From positions 6,881,890 through 6,945,889 of the forward strand of contig RSEF01000014.1 of assembly GCA_003993805.1 (NCBI GenBank): a DNA stretch of 64,000 nt. Direction: 5' to 3'. This document shows positions 50,985 to 60,680 of the stretch, piece after piece; the stretch's first letter is position 1; each line of letters starts with the position of its first letter. Below the pieces are notes generated by a model, which was not told where the DNA came from, did not search any database, and saw only the letters and a program-made list of their open reading frames with translations. The DNA comes from Himantopus leucocephalus. Lineage: Eukaryota > Chordata > Aves > Charadriiformes > Recurvirostridae. Position numbers and translations under genes: made by a program.

Positions 50985-51165
50985 GGCAGAGCCGGAGACG
51001 TTATCTCGTTCCTTTTTAACGTTTCAGATAGGAAACAGCCTTTCATCTCTCCCAGGGCGAAAGGCAATTTGCATTTCAAGGGGTCAGGATGTAGCTATTT
51101 CTTTTTACCATCTGAAAATAGTTATTAAAAGTCTATTTGGAAACAAAACAATGCACGCTCGGAAA
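50985..51165. promoter_or_regulatory. AT-rich island with POU octamer (candidate enhancer 1)
   Basis: This block of low GC sits in GC-rich DNA. It contains a perfect octamer in reverse orientation, ATTTGCAT at 51067-51074, plus AT-rich motifs such as GTTATTAAAAG. It has no coding content. Candidate cis-regulatory status is inferred from composition and motifs only. Confidence 0.4.
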
Positions 51166-51649
51166 GATGGCCTCCGCAGGCTCAAATTAACTGCTCCTGT
51201 CATCCCTGATTTCCCTGGCTGCTGCTGGAGGATGCTGAAGCGAGGAGGTACGGGCACTGCCGGAGATGCAAACGGTGCAAAACCACGAGCTCCTCTGTAC
51301 GGCTGGAGCTGCTCCGGCCATGGGGGACCTGCCGGGCTAAGGGGGACAGCGGTCTCCCCTGGGAATCGGGTGGCTTTGCCCCCTGCTGCCGTGCACAAGC
51401 TTGGCTCTAGAAAGGGCGCTGCGGCGAGGATAATTCAATAGCCTGCGAACCCTGCCTCCCTCCTCGCTGCCAGCTCCCGTGCTCGCCCAGGAGTGGGACC
51501 TCAGCCTGGCCCCGGCAATCCAATTCTGCCTAATAAAAAGCCTCTGGCAGCCCCGAGCAGCGCCTGAGCTTGGCCAGGGCCGGGCTTTGCTGGGTGCTGC
51601 TCGCTTTGTTTTCTCAGCTGCCGCCTCTGCCCTCTCTGAGCTCACCGCT

Positions 51650-51730
51650 GCCGCTTATTTATATTGGAGTTTGCATTAGCAGATGCACTCTGGGATATTC
51701 AATTACCTATAAAGAGCTGTAGCAACGCAA
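51650..51730. promoter_or_regulatory. AT-rich island with near-octamer and homeodomain motifs (candidate enhancer 2)
   Basis: The sequence around TTTATATTGGAGTTTGCATT, then AGCAGATGCACTC, then TTCAATTACC carries a 7/8 octamer match (TTTGCAT), an E-box-like CAGATG and a homeodomain core (CAATTA). It is flanked by GC-rich DNA. This is inference only. Confidence 0.35.
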
Positions 51731-51756
51731 GCCTTTGCTGGAGCGATCAAGGGGGT

Positions 51757-52014
51757 TGTTTTTTTTTTTTTTTGTCTTGGGNTAATCCTGTTTATGAAAT
51801 GAAACGGCCGGGTAGAAAAATGATCTCCGGGAAGAAAGCAGCTCCCAGGGCTATTTTTAGCTCTTCTGTTTCTTTTCCTCTAACCCCCCCCACCCCTCCC
51901 CAGCGCAGCCTGTGGGTTTGGTGCATGTCAGTCCCACTGCTCTCCCTCACCTCTTGAATGCCAGGTGATGCTTTTTATTTTTTTTTATTATTATTATTTT
52001 TTTGCGTCTTATTT
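51757..52014. repeat. T-rich low-complexity tracts
   Basis: A poly-T run precedes an unresolved base at 51782. A second tract of T with ATT repeats (TTATTATTATTATTTTTTTG) lies at about 51974-52004. There is no gene. Confidence 0.8.
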
Positions 52015-52500
52015 ATAGCATGGAGGCAGGGGGAAGGGCAGCAGCAGGCAGGAGAGGCCGCGCGGGCATCACCCTCAGCCCTGGCTGGGAAAACTTGGGG
52101 GGCAAGCTGGCAGGGGGAGAGGCGAGGGGGCGGTGGGGGCCATGCCGCTCCTGCAGGACCTGTGTCAGCAGTGGGGTTACCCCAGAGGAGGACTTGGGCC
52201 CCTCTTTTGCTCCTCAGCAGCTTCAGGGGCTGCTGTAATCCCCTCAAAGTCCCCTTTGCCCGGATCCCGGGCGGTTGTCGTTGCTGCGCTCCCTGCAGCT
52301 CTGGGGCAGGCGCAACTTTTGGGGCATTTTCATCCTTTGTGAGCCCCACGCTGTTGCAGCAACCGGGGCTGGAGGAGCCCTGGAGATCCATCGGGTCCTT
52401 GTCCTCCCCTTGGGCACCATCGCTCTTCAACCCCTCCCAGCAAAGCTTTCCTCTGCTGCCCTCAAAAGTGATCGGTGCTGCAGCCTTCCCCTTCCCCCAG

Positions 52501-52598
52501 CATCCCTCCCAGCTCCTGCGTCCTCCCTTGGCCCCACATCTCCCCATCGCATCCCTCCCAGCTCCTGCGTCCTCCCTTGGCCCCACATCTCCCCATCG
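52501..52598. repeat. Tandem duplication, 2 x 49 bp
   Basis: The 49-bp unit starting CATCCCTCCCAGCTCCTGCG and ending CTCCCCATCG occurs at 52501-52549 and again at 52550-52598 with no visible difference, followed by the start of a third degenerate copy (CATCTCTCC). The identity suggests a recent duplication or an assembly duplication. Confidence 0.95.
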
Positions 52599-52699
52599 CA
52601 TCTCTCCAGGATGGTGCTCTCCCCTCTCCGTGCAGCTCCCCTGTCCCAGCTCCTCCCAAGCAAACATCCGCATGGGCTCCCATCTTTGTGCCTTTATGG

Positions 52700-53020
52700 A
52701 AGAAATACATAATTCTTTTATTATTCAATTAGGAATTTAACACACAATCAGGTGATCGCTTTAAGAGGATTTCCTATAAGGCAGGATTTGAATAACCGGG
52801 CTACGAGTAATATATTCCCTTAACTGGTTTATTCCTTTATCAGATTTTTTTTTTTCCTAAGCACTTTAATGCATTTACTTTCCCATTGTCGACACTTTTC
52901 TCCGCGCTCTTCCTCCCTCCCCAAGCTTATGCAAATCCCCCGTAAGGCGTTTAATGCGCCGTGTGTGTCAATAGTGCCGAAATCTTCGCTACGGCATTAG
53001 GCTTCACGCATGCCCCGGCT
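52700..53020. promoter_or_regulatory. AT-rich island with POU octamer (candidate enhancer 3)
   Basis: About 300 bp of AT-rich sequence lies between GC-rich blocks. It has a perfect octamer ATGCAAAT at 52929-52936, homeodomain-type cores (TTCAATTAGG, GTTTAATGCG, GGCATTAGGC, CTGATTAAG) and GGTTTATTCC. No open frame here looks coding. It resembles a conserved non-coding element, but conservation cannot be tested here. Confidence 0.45.
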
Positions 53021-54029
53021 GATTAAGAGGGGCGGTGGGGCCAGCCCAGCCGCCCAAGCCCCCTTTCAGCCCCCGCCGTGGGGCCGGGGAAGGGGCCCCC
53101 GGGCTGGGAGCTGCATTTTTCTAGAGAAAAGGCTGAAGCTGAAAGTAGTTCTTTTCTTTTGCAGGGCGAAACGTGAATAGGGAGCGTGGGGCTGACCTGT
53201 CTGCCGCTGTTTGCTGCCCTGTCGCTCAGCTTTCGGGGGGGGGCCGGGGAGGTGCGTGGAGGTGTTAAACCGGTGTGGGGGGAACATATGTAGGTGGGAT
53301 GTGAGCGGAGGAGGAAGAGGAGGGTGGCAAAATAACCCACCAGCCAATCTCAACATCAATTTTCTTGCACATCGCCCGCCCGCGTGGCATCGCCCGCATC
53401 GCCCCTGGGTGCCCTCCCGCCTTTCGGAGTCCTGTGGGAGTGGTTTTGCGCATCGCCGGCGGGAAAAGCAGATTTCTTCCTATTAATTGTGCTGCTGAGG
53501 GCTGGGGTGGGCTCAGCCGGTGGCTCTGCCCATTGCCATGGTGCCGCCCGGCCTCCCTCGCGCCGCTGGTTTGCTTTCCGAGGAGGTGGCACCTCGGCGG
53601 CAGGCCTGGCTTGCTGGGCCTGGGTTTGGGGGGGGGGGAACAGCCTTCACGGCTGCGGGGATTTAATATACCTGGTGGGTGGGGGAGAAGCCTGGAGCAC
53701 TGGCTCTGGGGGGATGCAGTCGCCCTGCTCAGTGGCGCGTTCACTCTGAAACCTACAGACAACAGCTTGGACACCGGGGGTGGGGAGGAGGCAAAGTTAC
53801 CGCCTGTAACTGGCGGTTTCCCCATCACAGAGGGGCTCAGGCTTTGCGGCTGCTGCTGAGACCCTTTGTGAGCTCAGCACGGGGGGGGGGGAAAAACCCC
53901 ATCCAAGGGTGGCTGTCACCGTTTTCTCCTTCCAGAGAAAAATCTCTTCTCTCAAACCTGAGTCTTTAAATAGCGCGGTGAGTGGGAGAGCGCTGAACCG
54001 GCCCTTCCCGGCCGTTGTTTCCTCTGCGC

Positions 54030-54165
54030 CCGCCACTGATTGACTCCTTTTTTATCCCGTCCTGCCTCTCTGCCTGTGTGTGCAGCAATTATGCAAAGTT
54101 GCAATCAAGGAGCTGAATTAGGAGCTCATCTTGGATTAATTAGTGACGGATGCAAATCTCTTCCA
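54030..54165. promoter_or_regulatory. AT-rich island with octamer, near-octamer and palindromic homeodomain site (candidate enhancer 4)
   Basis: In about 75 bp there are a near-octamer ATGCAAAG at 54091-54098, a palindrome-like GATTAATTAG at 54134-54143, and a perfect octamer ATGCAAAT at 54150-54157. The flanks are GC-rich, and a G-rich run follows at about 54176. The motif density is unusual for this composition. Confidence 0.45.
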
Positions 54166-55928
54166 ACAAAGAAGCTGGGGGGGGTGGGGGGGGAGGAAAT
54201 GCGAAGGCTGTGGGTATCCTCTCCGGGTTTCTCCAGCTCTCCCAGGCTGGTTCAGCGGATTTGGGGGAGGGAGAGATGCACAGAATCTCCCCTTGCAGGA
54301 GAACTGGGGCATCCGCCTGAAAAAAGTTGGTCCTTGGCCTTGGGATGAGAGCCGGGTGCCCTGAAGCCGATGTTCTCATCTCTTAACTCAGCCCCTGCAT
54401 CTCCCCAGAGCGCTTAAACCCAATGCTTTGGGCTCAGAGCAACTCCTCCTCCCACCCCAGTCCTCTTGCAAAGCTTGGGGAAAACCCAGTTAATCCCTGT
54501 GGCCTCCAGTGCCGAGTTCCCGCCAGCACCAGGGATTTCTGTTCGCCTGCAATCCGATTGCGACAAACCCTTCCACTTGCATTGAACAAATTCCCTGGCT
54601 GCTCCCCGCTTCTCGCAGGCCCTGATAATCCCCCAAGTGTGACTCCGGCCAAGCGACAACATCCCTGTTTAATCCCCACCGTCTCCGTCCAAAGCCGGCG
54701 CTGCCGAGGATGCTCCCAGTGCCGCTACGGCACGCTCGGCCGGCATTGGGAGCAGACCCCGGGGAATGATGTGAAGGCTGCGAAGCTATTTAAAGGAGCT
54801 TTTCCAAGAGGGGATTGCAGGCTCGGGAACAGCCTCCCCTTCCCATGAAGCGGAAGGGATGGATGCGCCGCGCTCCCGGGAGCACTGAGCACCGGGGTGT
54901 TGGAGCCGGGGTCGGGGGGGGATCAGAGTTTTCACCCCTTTGCTTGGCCCCCCCCTGCTCAGCGATCACAGGTACGGTGTCACCCACCCTGGCTGGTGCA
55001 GAGGGGACGGCACTGGGCACAGAAAGCCCGGGGCAGCCTGGCAGGGTGAACTTGGTGAAGGAGATGGGCTTTGCCGCTGGGTCTCGGCGGAGCGAGTGCT
55101 GGAGGGGACGGCTCGTGGCTGCGCCCAGAGGGATGGGGACAGCAGGGACAGCCACTTCCCGAGCCCCCCCCAGGGGTGTAAATCCACGGTTTTTGGCAGT
55201 GCGGTGGGATGCAGACACCTGAAAGGTCTCTCCTTCCTCTCACCTCTGCCACAGCAATGATTAATAAAACCTGACTCCGCTGGAAGGGCAAGAAAAAAAA
55301 CGCAATACGGGGGGATTTCTGGAGACCGTCCTAATCCGACATCTCCAAGCCAAATGAATCAGCAGCTTCTTATTCCGCCCAGCGGGATTAATCAGTGTTC
55401 CACCGGGCTCCAGCAAAGCGAGGTGAGGCTCTGAATAGCAAGGAGCCGTGGCGAGGCGGCCGCAGGGTGTTAGCTGGTTCACAGAGCCGAGCAAATCCCT
55501 CCTCGTAATCCGGCAAACGTTGTTGAGGATGCACCCGCTCGTGCCAGGAGCTGTGGGACAGCAGGGAGAGAGGCAGGAAAAGGGGAGAAGGCAAAAATAT
55601 TTCTCAAAAGCTGTGGTGTGGGTGAGGGATGCTCTGTGGCCTGTGTCGTTGGACGTGGGGGTGCAGGGGGGAGACCTCAGGATGGGGCTGTGTGCAGGGA
55701 ATGTCCCTCCTGCCATGGGGACCAGGGTGTCTGGGCCAACTTCACCCCGTCACACTCGGAGCATCACGCCTGGCAGGTTTTCCTGGCTGTTAAAGTGGGT
55801 CAAGCAGAAACCCAAGGAGCATCCAAGCTCACCAACCTGGAGCCAGTGACATCAAAGTTGAATTATTCAGGGGCAGCTTGAAAAATTGAAGAGCCCAGCA
55901 AAACTCAGGGAGAGCCCAGCTCATGGAA

Positions 55929-55953
55929 CACCACCACCACCACCACCACCACC
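55929..55953. repeat. (CAC)n trinucleotide microsatellite
   Basis: About eight uninterrupted CAC/ACC units follow CATGGAACA. No coding exon spans it. Confidence 0.95.
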
Positions 55954-56450
55954 ATCCCGCCATGCCCCCGTCAGGCAGAGGGAGCTCAACCTGCCCATGC
56001 TCGGAGGGTGGGGGGCACCTAGGGAGGGTGAATGGTGTTGTTTGGGTCTAACACTGCCCTTGGGAGATGGGGAAGGCACAGACAAAGCACTCAGAGAAGC
56101 TCACCCTGGTGGATTCATCTCCCCGTGGTCCCCCATAGCCCTCCAAGCTGTAGCAGTTTCTTCGGGTACCCCAGCAGAGCCCCGTTGCACCCGTTGCAGA
56201 AATAGCAGAAAGGGAATCCCCTTATCCCCCAAAATGGTGATCGAGAGGTCGTGTGATTTTAGACAGGACGGTAAAAGTCAGGGGCTTCTCATTTGCCATG
56301 AGGTGTTTGGTTGCAGCATCTCCCCGCAGTTCGGGGAACACCAAGTGCATTTGGGAGCTGCGATGCCCCCCCTGAGCTCGGTGGCTTTTACGGAACCCTC
56401 CCCAGCTCCATAACTGGGGCTTTGGGATGGGGAGAGCCGGCTCATGGGGA

Positions 56451-56494
56451 GGATCCCTGCAGAAAGCAGTGAGGATCCCTGCAGAAAGCAGTGA
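56451..56494. repeat. Tandem duplication, 2 x 22 bp
   Basis: The 22-bp unit GGATCCCTGCAGAAAGCAGT plus GA occurs twice in direct succession (56451-56472 and 56473-56494) without differences. Confidence 0.95.
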
Positions 56495-57039
56495 GTAACG
56501 CTGCCTGGCGAGCGCCGAGGCAGCGGGGCCTCGCTGGCGAGCCGTGAAAAGGCAAGCGCACATATGCTTCAGCTCGTCCTGCTCTTTTTTGTAGAGCACT
56601 CGCACCGTCTGGGTGCCAACCAGCAGCAGGCACAGCCGGGGAACCCCCACCACCGTCACCCCCTTTTCTTAAATTTCCAAGGTACGTGGAAGGGGGTGAT
56701 GGACAAGGGGACGTATCCCAAGAGGAGTGAGGCGCTTTGAGATTTTACAATGGCATTACCATATTAGAGCTGAACAAACCCACCCAAAACAAGCAGCCCC
56801 CAAAAATTCCCCCTTGCACTTAGTGCACTGAGCTTTGCAGGTGCTCAGCCAAGGGGGAAGCAGGGAGAGCTGAGCCCCTGGCTTTGGGCACGGCACAGCA
56901 GTCAGGTTTGCTCTGAGCCAAACTCCGGCTATTTCAGCCAAGGAGGAAAGCTGGAAATTTCCACCTGGCCTGTTTTCCTCCCTGCGATGAATTTGCGGGA
57001 GCCCCTTTGCCGCCCGGCAGAAGGGCAGCTGAGGAGTCG

Positions 57040-57150
57040 CAGGCGGTTTTGTCTCTAATTTTCGCTGGCGTGAGCAGCAATAGTGCATCCCGCCGGCCCC
57101 GCGCGCTGATTTATACAACGCAGCATTTATTGACTGCAAGAAGATTGTAA
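57040..57150. promoter_or_regulatory. AT-enriched motif cluster upstream of SLC29A4 (candidate)
   Basis: CTCTAATTTTCGC, CTGATTTATACAACG, CAGCATTTATTGAC and GATTGTAATTCAC lie close together within GC-rich DNA. TTTAT cores are of HOX/CDX type. There is no coding content. Function is inference. Confidence 0.3.
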
Positions 57151-57615
57151 TTCACAGCCCGGCGCGTTGCAGCCGCGGCGTGCGAGCGGGGATGGTACCT
57201 CTCCTCCTTCCCCCTGCCGCCATCCTCCCACGCTGCGGGTGGGGAGAGCCCAGCAAGGGCTGCTCCCCCAGGGCTCTCACCCAGCTCGGTGGGAGGGGGC
57301 ACCTGCTCTGTCCCTTCCCCGTGCCTTGCTGCCCCTGCGACAAAACCCCATAGCATCCATTCCCCGTGATGTCGCCTGCAGCGACAGCTCACCCAGCTCA
57401 GGAGGGGTGGGGACACACATGGTGTCCCTGCCTGGAGCACCCTCCTCGGGGACAGGCGTCCTCTCCCTGGACAGGTGTCCCCACCGCCCCACGCTCTTGG
57501 CTCCCTTTCTTTTCTGCTTCCAACCCCTGGTTATACTGGGGAGCAGAGACCCCACACACACACTTGCTTCCCAAAAGAGCTGGGGGGATTGCTGCATTCT
57601 GCTAGCCGGAGCTGC

Positions 57616-57782
57616 AATCCATCCATCCATCCATCCACCTGTCCATCCATCTGTCCATATACCCATCCACCCACCCACCCACCCATCCATCCATCCATCC
57701 ATCCATCCATCCATCCATCCTTCTGACCATCCATCTATTCTTCTATCCATCCGTCCATCCTGGCTGTACCTCCATCCATCCG
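57616..57782. repeat. (CATC)n / (ATCC)n tetranucleotide repeat
   Basis: Long imperfect CATCCATCCATCCATC runs have CACC, TGTC and TTCT interruptions. They are readable in all frames and give artificial [14 protein letters not shown] and [14 protein letters not shown] open frames on the two strands. Confidence 0.97.
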
Positions 57783-57949
57783 TGGGACAGCTCATGCCGA
57801 CCCCGTTGGCCTCTTATGCCCAAACCGTTTGCAGGGTGGGAAGGACCCCATCCCTGCACAGCTCCTCTCCTAAATGACATTCCCAGGGCTTCCTTCCTAA
57901 TTAACCTCTCTTTGCAGTCCGCTCCAGACCTCCCAAACCCCTCAAAGCA

Positions 57950-58000
57950 CCTATAGGCAGTGCCCATAGGCAGTACCTATAGGCGGGACCTATAGATAGG
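57950..58000. repeat. Short minisatellite, unit about 13-15 bp
   Basis: CCTATAGGCAGTGC, CCATAGGCAGTA, CCTATAGGCGGGA and CCTATAGATAGGGG follow each other. These are four diverged copies of a CCTATAGGCAG core just 5' of the assembly gap. Confidence 0.85.
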
Positions 58001-58075
58001 GGTAGGAATGTGCTGTGTTCATTGGAAAAACCTTTCCTGCGGCCCCCGGGGCTGACGGTGGGGGGGGGGGGGGCC

Positions 58076-58190
58076 NNNNNNNNNNNNNNNNNNNNNNNNN
58101 NNNNNNNNNNNNNNNNNNNNNNNNNNNNNNNNNNNNNNNNNNNNNNNNNNNNNNNNNNNNNNNNNNNNNNNNNNNNNNNNNNNNNNNNNN
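58076..58190. other. Assembly gap (115 N) between poly-G and poly-C
   Basis: The N run is preceded by an approximately 14-nt G tract and followed by a 16-nt C tract. It lies directly upstream of the presumed SLC29A4 first exon, so part of the promoter or 5' UTR is probably missing from the sequence. Confidence 0.98.
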
Positions 58191-58319
58191 CCCCCCCCCC
58201 CCCCCCTTCCCGTTCCCCCGGAGGAGGCTCCGGTATGGCGGGGCCGGGGAGCGGCGGCCGCCGGTGCTGAGCGGGGCGGGGGCAGCGCCGATGCCGCAGA
58301 GCCGCCGCGGCGGAGGGAG
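58191..58319 (+). other. SLC29A4: Probable SLC29A4 5' UTR exon in CpG island
   Basis: CpG-dense sequence ends at a strong donor (GGGAG|GTAAGAG, exon end 58319) that can join the acceptor before the first recognised coding exon (CTCCCTCCCAG|GTTGG at 60670/60671). Its 5' limit is unknown because of the gap. It contains a short uORF (ATG 58234 to TGA 58270) in good start context, and a second ATG at 58291 that is in frame with the SLC29A4 start after splicing. Exon status is inferred from splice signals and composition. Confidence 0.5.
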
Positions 58320-58596
58320 GTAAGAGCCGCCACCGACCTGTTGGGCACCGCCGGTGTGCGGGGATGGGGAGGGGGGGAGCGGGGACACCGCCTCCCCCGG
58401 AGCCCCCCCTGCCCTCCCCGGCTCCCGAGCATCCTCCCCCGGGCGCGGCCGGGCACGGCTGTGTGTGTCCCCCCCCCCGCCGCCTCCCTCCACCGAGGTG
58501 CTGCTTCTCCTTCAGCCCGAGGACGGGGGTTATCGGATTCCCCCTCTTTATTCCAACTTCGCTGCTTGCGAGGTGTCGGGGGGGCGGGGGGGGGGG

Positions 58597-58676
58597 GACC
58601 CGGCCCCCTTTTGCCCCAGCAAAAATNGGGGGGGGGGGGGGGGGGGGACACGGCACCCTTTTGCCACAGCAAAAAT
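58597..58676. repeat. Duplicated 30-bp segment around a poly-G/N tract
   Basis: GACCCGGCCCCCTTTTGCCC plus CAGCAAAAAT (58597-58626) recurs 50 bp later as GACACGGCACCCTTTTGCCA plus CAGCAAAAAT (58647-58676). The copies differ only by three C-to-A changes and are separated by an N at 58627 and about 20 G. It may be a true tandem repeat or an assembly artefact. Confidence 0.85.
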
Positions 58677-59747
58677 CGTTTCTCTGCCTTAACGAGGGGG
58701 TGGGGGGGTGGGGGGGTGTCTGCGTTGCGCGGGGGTCCCCCGGCACCGGGGTGCAGCGGGGTTGGGGTCCCCCGTTCCACCCGGCCCCGAGGGTGCCCTG
58801 TCCCTGGGTGAGACCTCCCACCGTGATGGGGGGACCCCTTTCCCTCCCCACTTGGGTCCAGGGGGGGCGGCGGGGCCCGGGTCGTTCCCCCCACCCCCTC
58901 CCCACCCCCTGGGTAGACGGGTGTAAATCCAAAGGGAGGGGAAAATCCGATTTACCGCGGCCCAGGGATGCTGGGAGCCGGCGGGGCAGGTGGGTGCTGG
59001 AGGGCTGGTCCAGCACCGTGGCCATGCTGCGCATCCCGCTCTGCTCCCGGCCCCCCAAGAAGTTTGGGCTACAGTAGGTACGGGAAGCATTTCCAGCTGG
59101 CATGTTCTCCAGCTGGGATCTCTACTATGGGGAAAAAAAAAAAAAGAAAAACCAACCCTGCAACAGGCTTTCCCGGCATCCCGGGAGATGCTTCCCACTG
59201 GGTTTTATCTCTTGGGGTAGCACCGGGCGCAGGAGGGTGCTCGGTGGAGGGGATCACAGCCAACTCCTCCGTGAGCAGCGGGATGGAGCGGTGTCCCCAG
59301 CCAAAACGTGTCCCGCTGGGTTGTTCTACCCGCCGTGCTCGGGGATGGGGGGGGGATCTTGGGGCCCACCCCGGCGTGGTGCAGGGTGGGGACCCCGGCT
59401 TAGCCCCATCCAGGCCCCCACCAGCCGTTGTGGCCTCAGCACAGCCGCGGGGCCGTGGCAGCGCTGCTGTGTGCCACCAGCCCCTGCCAGCGAGCAGATG
59501 CATTTTAGGCCCCGGGATCGCGCTCGCAGGGTCTTGTGGGCACCACATTTGCCACCCACCCACCCACACCCCCCCCAGCATCCCACCCGCCCCAGCATCC
59601 CACCCCCCCACCCTGGCAGCTGGGTTCATGCTGGAAAACCTCTCGGCTCCTGCAAACTCCACACCCGGCAGGGAGACCAGAGAAATCACTGTCATTGATT
59701 TTTTTTCCTCCCTTGCCTGCCTCAACCTGCTGCCTTGGAGGAGATTT

Positions 59748-59810
59748 CCCCCCCCCCCCACCCCCCCCCCCCCCCCCCCNCCCCCCCCCCCACCCCCCCC
59801 CCCCACTCCC
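59748..59810. repeat. poly-C tract with one N
   Basis: A near-continuous C run, interrupted by three A residues and an unresolved base at 59780, is likely to be inaccurately sized. Confidence 0.95.
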
Positions 59811-60680
59811 CCAGGCTGGGTGGTCCACAGGCGGCGGGCGCGGAGGCAGGCTGGCATCTAGCGACTGCCGCCGGTAATACAGAGCGGACCCCCCCCCGCC
59901 CGCCCGCTGCCCCCCAGGGCCTGGGCTGGGATGGCCCCAGAGGGAGGAACCGTGGTTTTGGTGGGGTCGCTGGAGGATGTCAGGTGTTTTGGGAGCTCGG
60001 TTTGGGATGCATTTGGTGCGAACCCTCTGGGGCAGCTGTGGGGGTCTCTCCGGCGGCTCTCCGAGCACCTCCCTGCTGCGCCACGGCCCCTCGGAGAAGC
60101 AGATGTGAAATGCTCACCTTAAAAGCCGGGTCGCATCCCATCCTCTGCCTGAAAAGGCTGCAGGAGTGTGTCTGCCCAGGCTCTGCCCCGGCCCTGGGCA
60201 GCAAAGATGCTGAAAAAGGGCATAAACCAGCGTAAGCGGGTGCTGCCTGCGGAGAGCAAGAGCTTCCCGAGGCGGCCGGGATCTTCCTCGGCAACCACCC
60301 TCCCTGAGCGGTTTTCACCCATTAATTTCTCTAATTGCTTTTGGAAATCGCAGCGGCGTTTGGCACTGGTAGCATCCCAGGGAGGCGCTGAGCCGGGCTG
60401 GGGCGAGCGCTGTGCCTCGGGGGTGGCTCACGTGGATCCCCCCCGCTCACCGCTCGCCGCCCCAAATCCAAACTCCTGCCCAGTGTCCCCGGTCTCCTCG
60501 GGGAGAGCATCTTTCCAGGTGGAAAAAACATAGGAGCTGCAGCGGCACGGTGGGGTGGCGAAGGCTCAGGGCCAGCCACCTGCCATCTGTCCCTTGCAGA
60601 CCCCTAGCATCACGCGGGGGACACAGGAGCTGTGTGTCACACCAGGGGGTGTCACCACTCTCCCTCCCAGGTTGGCCGCG

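Larger units (their letters stand above)
58320..60670 (+). other. SLC29A4: SLC29A4 intron between 5' UTR exon and first coding exon (presumed)
   Basis: This GC-rich sequence contains homopolymer tracts, with no recognised exon. An AT-rich homeobox-type patch (CCCATTAATTTCTCTAATTG) lies at about 60318-60337. A second possible acceptor, CCCTTGCAG at 60592-60600, could lengthen the coding exon's 5' UTR. Confidence 0.5.

Noticed and set aside
49994..51079. 361-codon minus-strand open frame (and plus-strand counterpart at 49787-50608)
   Set aside because: The frames are produced by the minisatellite (repeated GMLPGKEQGC-like peptides). No homology or splice support.
57277..57877. Peptide-repeat open frames of [10 protein letters not shown] / [10 protein letters not shown] type
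   Set aside because: They are translations of the CATC tetranucleotide repeat, not genes.
57901..59103. 400-codon minus-strand open frame across the N gap
   Set aside because: It runs through 115 N and G/C homopolymers and is antisense to the SLC29A4 5' region. It has proline/glycine-rich composition and no recognisable similarity.
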